From the NCBI GenBank assembly GCA_021299675.1, contig JAJTIF010000350.1, positions 1 through 8,605 of the forward strand: DNA of 8,605 nucleotides, read 5' to 3'. The notes under the pieces were generated by a model, which did no database searches, had not been told where the DNA came from, and saw only the letters and a list, made by a program, of their open reading frames with translations. Origin of the DNA: Pseudomonadota bacterium (GTDB lineage Bacteria > Bdellovibrionota > Bacteriovoracia > Bacteriovoracales > Bacteriovoracaceae). Positions 6,440 through 8,605 of the stretch are shown here, piece after piece (positions within the stretch are counted from its first letter, which is position 1; each line of letters opens with the position of its first letter). The position numbers were made by a program, and so were the translations under genes.

Positions 6440-6450
6440 GAGTTTATTTT

Positions 6451-6456
6451 ATGATA
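6451..6456 (-). promoter_or_regulatory. Candidate -10 box for the Crp/Fnr gene
   Basis: On the minus strand the hexamer reads TATCAT, one mismatch from TATAAT, in A/T-only surroundings. A start about 7 bases downstream would leave a leader of only about 5 bases before the ATG at 6439. That agrees with the missing Shine-Dalgarno and would make the message nearly leaderless. Other AT-rich hexamers nearby are almost as good. Confidence 0.25.
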
Positions 6457-6491
6457 ATTTATTAAAAAAAAATAAAAATTCGTAAAGCTGA

Positions 6492-6520
6492 TTAAAAAAG
6501 TCTGCCATCAAACCTATAAA
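6492..6520 (+). promoter_or_regulatory. Candidate sigma-70 promoter toward the response regulator
   Basis: TTAAAA (6492-6497) as a weak -35 and TATAAA (6515-6520) as a good -10 are separated by exactly 17 bases. Transcription would start near 6527 and give a leader of about 185 bases before the GTG at 6713. The leader would include the inverted repeats and the leader peptide. In an AT-rich stretch such matches are easily found by chance. Confidence 0.35.
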
Positions 6521-6531
6521 ATTTTTCCTCT

Positions 6532-6572
6532 ACGGAGCGTGTCACCTGAAAATTCCTCTTCATTTTCTCCGT
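6532..6572 (+). repeat. Nested inverted repeats in the presumed leader of the response-regulator gene
   Basis: ACGGAG (6532-6537) is the reverse complement of CTCCGT (6567-6572). Inside, GAAAAT (6548-6553) pairs with ATTTTC (6562-6567) across an 8-base loop. The two stems could stack as one hairpin with an 11-base left bulge if the shared C6567 is used by the outer stem. The stems are short and the inner one is A/T-only, so the structure is weak evidence by itself. Confidence 0.3.
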
Positions 6573-6650
6573 CTAGTTTATTGCTTTTGCGATATCCCTT
6601 AAGCCCAATTTAATTCTTTCATCGATCGTAAAATGACTCTAGGAGAGAAT

Positions 6651-6698
6651 GTGAAGTTAGACGTAAGATATTCGAACGGTTCGTTTGCCACTCATTAA
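6651..6698 (+). CDS. Possible 15-residue leader peptide upstream of the response regulator
   Basis: AGGAG (6641-6645, in AGGAGAG) is a strong Shine-Dalgarno 5 bases before a GTG at 6651, which opens a 15-codon frame reading MKLDVRYSNGSFATH and ending at TAA 6696-6698. That stop is 14 bases before the GTG start of the response regulator and 2 bases before its AAGGAAG site, so translation of one could feed the other. The same frame extends upstream to an ATG at 6633. The site also overlaps an ATG-TGA start-stop pair at 6649-6654, 3 bases after AGGAG. No Cys, Trp, His or other repeated regulatory codon run is present, so a classic amino-acid attenuator is not indicated. It may be chance. Confidence 0.3.
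   Translation: MKLDVRYSNGSFATH
6673..6683. repeat. 11-bp perfect palindrome (CGAAC-G-GTTCG)
   Basis: CGAAC and GTTCG are exact reverse complements around a single central G, 29 bases before the response-regulator start. It is G+C-rich in AT-rich surroundings. It might be half of an operator or a small protein-binding site; a one-base loop makes an RNA hairpin unlikely. The flanks do not extend the symmetry. Confidence 0.3.
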
Positions 6699-6700
6699 AC

Positions 6701-6707
6701 AAGGAAG
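6701..6707 (+). promoter_or_regulatory. Shine-Dalgarno fixing the GTG start of the response regulator
   Basis: AAGGAAG lies 5 bases before GTG 6713. It decides in favour of this non-ATG start, which puts the receiver domain's first strand (KKVLIVDDE) at the normal distance from the N-terminus. Confidence 0.75.
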
Positions 6708-6712
6708 TTTAA

Positions 6713-7441
6713 GTGAATAATAATCTCAAGAAAGTACTGATAGTTGATGATGAGCCAAGTCTCAGAGGAGTCTATCAAGAGTTTCTGAGGCTATTCTACG
6801 AAGTGCACACGGCTGGTAACGGGAGCACGGCTCTCGAGCTCTGTGAGAAAATTACTCCTGACATCATCGTTTCTGATTTTGACATGCCTGAAATGAACGG
6901 GACAAACTTCTGTCGCGCGATCCGCTCTGATAAAAGGTTCACTCAGGTTCCATTCCTGATTTTGTCTGCCCATACGACGGAAACACTCCGAACTGAAAGT
7001 TTTAACCTCGGCGCTGATGATTACATCTCCAAGCCTGTGAGTCTCCCGGAGCTCAGGGCCCGCATCGAAGCCAAGCTGCGCTGGTTTGGGAACACAAGAC
7101 CCAAGACCGAGACGAAAACCAAAGATATCCTGGAGTGCGGTAACCTCACCATCAATCACAAGCGCGCCGAGGTCTACATTGATAAAGAAAAGATTGAACT
7201 TACGAGCTTTGAAATCAAGCTCATTACCTATTTAATTGATAACAAAGATAAGAAGCTTAAGCGCGATGACATCCTGATGGACGTCTGGGCGGCACACATT
7301 GTGAGCGGTCGCACAGTCGATGCACACATCTGTGCTCTCCGACAGAAACTAAACGCTTTCGATCACAAGATTGAAACGGTCCGTGGCTACGGCTATAAAC
7401 TCGTCAATTCGAAAGTAAACGTGCAAGCTGAAGCGACCTAA
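6713..7441 (+). CDS. OmpR-family response regulator (receiver plus winged-helix DNA-binding domain)
   Basis: The 242-residue protein has a complete CheY-like receiver: acidic pair Asp12-Asp13, phospho-acceptor Asp55 in VSDFDMP, switch Ser85 in LILSAHT, Tyr104, and Lys107 in the K-P motif. After a Lys/Thr-rich linker (about 126-138), an OmpR/PhoB winged helix runs from about 140 to 231, with LTSFEIKLITYL (163-174), the recognition helix GRTVDAHICALRQKL (199-213) and the wing ETVRGYGYKL (221-230). It should be a phosphorylation-controlled transcription factor. No histidine kinase gene lies in the window: the neighbours are a divergent Crp/Fnr gene and a convergent exported protein, so it looks like an orphan regulator here. 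Start is a GTG with AAGGAAG. The stop overlaps that of the next gene by 4 bp. Confidence 0.93.
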   Translation: MNNNLKKVLIVDDEPSLRGVYQEFLRLFYEVHTAGNGSTALELCEKITPDIIVSDFDMPEMNGTNFCRAIRSDKRFTQVPFLILSAHTTETLRTESFNLGADDYISKPVSLPELRARIEAKLRWFGNTRPKTETKTKDILECGNLTINHKRAEVYIDKEKIELTSFEIKLITYLIDNKDKKLKRDDILMDVWAAHIVSGRTVDAHICALRQKLNAFDHKIETVRGYGYKLVNSKVNVQAEAT

Positions 7442-8421
7442 GGTTTCCAGGAACCCTTGTATTGGCGGATTTCACCCCAGGGATTAAAAAGTAGATCTCC
7501 GATCATTTGTTTCCTTGAGTCCTCGGGAAGAAGAACCTCATAGCGCTTCTTAGCGTTCTCAAGCGCCGCCGAGTCGATGGGACAAGAGTAGCGTCTCTCG
7601 ACGGCTCGAGATTCGAGAGAGTCGATCTCAGCTAAAACTCCTCTCGTCGCATGCGAGGTCGCGAGACTCAGGCAGTTTTGACCTTCGTCGAAGCCTGCAT
7701 CAACATAGTCTTTAAAATTAATTTTTTTAACCATGACCCACATTCCCTCGCTACAGGTGACATAGGGCCCAAGATCTTCCTGGAGCACGTCTGCACTTTC
7801 TTGCAAGATGTGGTTCCAAAATCGCATCCCTTGAAAATTCGCCACCAGATCCGCAAAAGAAAAGACCCCCGTAGCAAGAGGATTGCCCCCTAAGATGGTG
7901 CGTTCTATAAAAATTCCAAGCTTAAGCGTATTTGCAAGGGGCTTCTTTTTGAGGTGGTAGTTTTCAAAATATTTGAAGCCCTGTCCAAACATGTGCTCAA
8001 ACTTATCAGATCCGATGTAGTGCTCCTGAAACTTCAGCGTAGATCCCATACCGAATCCACCGCGATCAGCTGAGGGACGCGCAAGGATTTGTCCGTCCAC
8101 TAAGCGGTGGTGACGAAAGATCGATTCTCTTCTTAGGGGTGTATGCCTAAACACGCTGGGGCTTTGCAGGATAAATTCGATGAGCTCACCATCTTTATGA
8201 ATACTGTTGAAACGCTTTCGAAGGCTTTTATAAAGCGAGGGGTTGTGGCATCCGGGGGTCTGGTTGGCGTCATCCACGCCTTGCCCTAAAAGCACATTGG
8301 CGCGCTCATTGATCACCTCGGCGGAGTCAGTGAGTGGTTCATAGCGAAGGGTAAAGGAATCAATCTCACTGGCCAGAGCGGAGGAGATGCACAGAGAGGC
8401 AGCAAGAAGTGATTTAAGCAT
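7438..8421 (-). CDS. Exported protein of unknown function with a DUF2279/YfiM-like signature
   Basis: The 327-residue product begins with a clear Sec signal peptide (MLKSLLAASLCISSALAS, 1-18, ALA-S cleavage), so it is probably periplasmic or outer-membrane facing. I do not recognise a well-characterised domain. The middle carries GSDKFEHMFGQGFKYFE (137-153), a conserved-looking Glu173 in FIERT, and GVFSFADLVANFQGMRFW (185-202). This spacing of D-K-x-x-H-x-F followed by S-x-x-D-L-x-A-N-x-x-G resembles YfiM/DUF2279 lipoproteins, although this protein is much longer. Cys58, Cys223, Cys250 and Cys280 remain after cleavage and could form disulfides. Start: ATG 8421, with the signal peptide beginning there; a GTG at 8460 in the same frame would only add 13 residues. 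GAGA about 9 bases upstream is a weak ribosome site. Convergent with the response regulator, 4-bp overlap. Confidence 0.72.
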   Translation of the reverse strand: MLKSLLAASLCISSALASEIDSFTLRYEPLTDSAEVINERANVLLGQGVDDANQTPGCHNPSLYKSLRKRFNSIHKDGELIEFILQSPSVFRHTPLRRESIFRHHRLVDGQILARPSADRGGFGMGSTLKFQEHYIGSDKFEHMFGQGFKYFENYHLKKKPLANTLKLGIFIERTILGGNPLATGVFSFADLVANFQGMRFWNHILQESADVLQEDLGPYVTCSEGMWVMVKKINFKDYVDAGFDEGQNCLSLATSHATRGVLAEIDSLESRAVERRYSCPIDSAALENAKKRYEVLLPEDSRKQMIGDLLFNPWGEIRQYKGSWKP

Positions 8422-8441
8422 AATTATTCTCAGCAGCCTTG

Positions 8442-8447
8442 AGTATA
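8442..8447 (-). promoter_or_regulatory. Candidate -10 box for the exported protein gene
   Basis: The minus strand reads TATACT, one base from TATAAT, about 20 bases upstream of the ATG at 8421, giving a leader near 14 bases. It sits inside the GTG-started extension, which supports the shorter start. No -35 is visible. Confidence 0.3.
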
Positions 8448-8560
8448 AAACCTGCCTCACTGGCGAGGGGAGCTTTGGGTAAAACTTATAGATTTCTTCA
8501 CAAGATTCTCATCGAGGAGCGAAGAAAATTTCTAAGGAAGAGCTAAGATAGTGGTTCACC

Positions 8561-8567
8561 AAGGAGG
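8561..8567 (+). promoter_or_regulatory. Near-perfect Shine-Dalgarno of the last gene
   Basis: AAGGAGG matches the anti-Shine-Dalgarno completely and lies 4 bases before ATG 8572. It is the strongest ribosome site in the window and the main reason for calling a gene there. Confidence 0.7.
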
Positions 8568-8571
8568 CCAT

Positions 8572-8605
8572 ATGGCAAAAATCAAAGGGTTAGATAAGGT
8601 TCAAA
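8572..8605 (+). CDS. Start of an unidentified gene, cut by the window end
   Basis: After a near-perfect ribosome site an open frame begins MAKIKGLDKVQ and runs off the end after 11 codons. It is Lys-rich and soluble-looking with no signal peptide. Eleven residues are too few to name a family. It is divergent from the exported protein gene, with a 150-bp gap in which TATAGA (8487-8492) is the only passable -10 and no -35 is seen. Confidence 0.55.
   Translation, partial: MAKIKGLDKVQ

Larger units (their letters stand above)
6440..6712. promoter_or_regulatory. AT-rich divergent control region between the Crp/Fnr gene and the response-regulator gene
   Basis: This 273-bp gap is the longest non-coding stretch in the window. 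Its left third (6440-6500) is almost pure A/T with a nine-A run, as in bent or UP-element-like promoter DNA. It contains a candidate promoter for each direction, an inverted-repeat cluster (6532-6572), a possible 15-codon leader peptide (6651-6698) carrying an 11-bp palindrome (6673-6683), and the AAGGAAG ribosome site of the response regulator. These parts are listed separately. Confidence 0.5.

Noticed and set aside
6083..6454. 123-codon open frame on + opposite the Crp/Fnr gene
   Set aside because: The minus-strand frame has clear beta-roll and HTH features; the opposite frame has none and ends in the AT-rich control region.
6791..7159. 122-codon open frame on - opposite the receiver domain
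   Set aside because: It is a shadow of the response-regulator codons; no family features or translation signals.
8508..8540. AGAAA-A-TTTCT palindrome and AG-rich repeats in the final intergenic region
   Set aside because: The symmetry is short and A/T-based, expected by chance in AG-rich DNA; no second copy was found.
1..8605. CRISPR array, transposon ends, tRNA-linked integration site or defence genes
   Set aside because: No regularly spaced direct repeats, no transposase or nuclease motifs, and no tRNA-like cloverleaf sequence were seen on either strand.

Overview
The window looks like a compact, ordinary chromosomal segment of a Gram-negative bacterium. Base composition is balanced, intergenic gaps are short, several stop and start codons overlap, and two or three products carry Sec-type signal peptides. 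Gene content (a coclaurine-methyltransferase-like SAM enzyme, a DUF374 acyltransferase, a YfiM/DUF2279-like exported protein, a short Crp/Fnr regulator) would fit a Bdellovibrionota or other delta-proteobacteria-like lineage. That placement is an impression from protein style, not from a marker gene. No rRNA, tRNA, CRISPR array, transposase, integrase or phage gene was seen.

Layout. The window opens inside the 3' part of a DUF1295 (steroid 5-alpha-reductase-like) membrane protein on + (1-294). It converges on a SAM-dependent methyltransferase of the cyclopropane-synthase/coclaurine N-methyltransferase type on - (307-1320). An 82-bp divergent gap then leads to trmO (tRNA m6t6A37 methyltransferase, +, 1403-2083). 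After a homopolymer-rich spacer comes a tight five-gene + block: a nine-TM membrane protein with a possible degenerate UbiA-like fold (2149-3000), a GNAT acetyltransferase (3012-3605), an NAD(P)H-dependent FMN reductase (3615-4103), a DUF2252 kinase-fold-like protein with a signal peptide (4106-5215) and a DUF374 lysophospholipid acyltransferase (5223-5867). Gaps inside this block are 12 bases or less, so it is probably one transcription unit.

The block ends tail-to-tail, with a 4-bp overlap, on a Crp/Fnr-type regulator on - (5864-6439). A 273-bp AT-rich divergent region follows. It holds a candidate promoter, inverted repeats and a possible 15-codon leader peptide ahead of an orphan OmpR-type response regulator (+, 6713-7441). 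That gene again overlaps its convergent neighbour by 4 bp: an exported protein on - (7438-8421) with a DUF2279/YfiM-like signature. The window closes with the first 11 codons of a further + gene behind a near-perfect Shine-Dalgarno site (8572-8605).

Functionally the region mixes lipid or membrane chemistry (DUF1295 protein, CNMT-like methyltransferase, UbiA-like protein, LPLAT) with tRNA modification, flavin redox and two regulators. I see no clear defence, secretion or biosynthetic system. The points most worth checking are the five-gene block with its exported DUF2252 protein and apparently inactive UbiA-like protein, and the leader region of the response-regulator gene.
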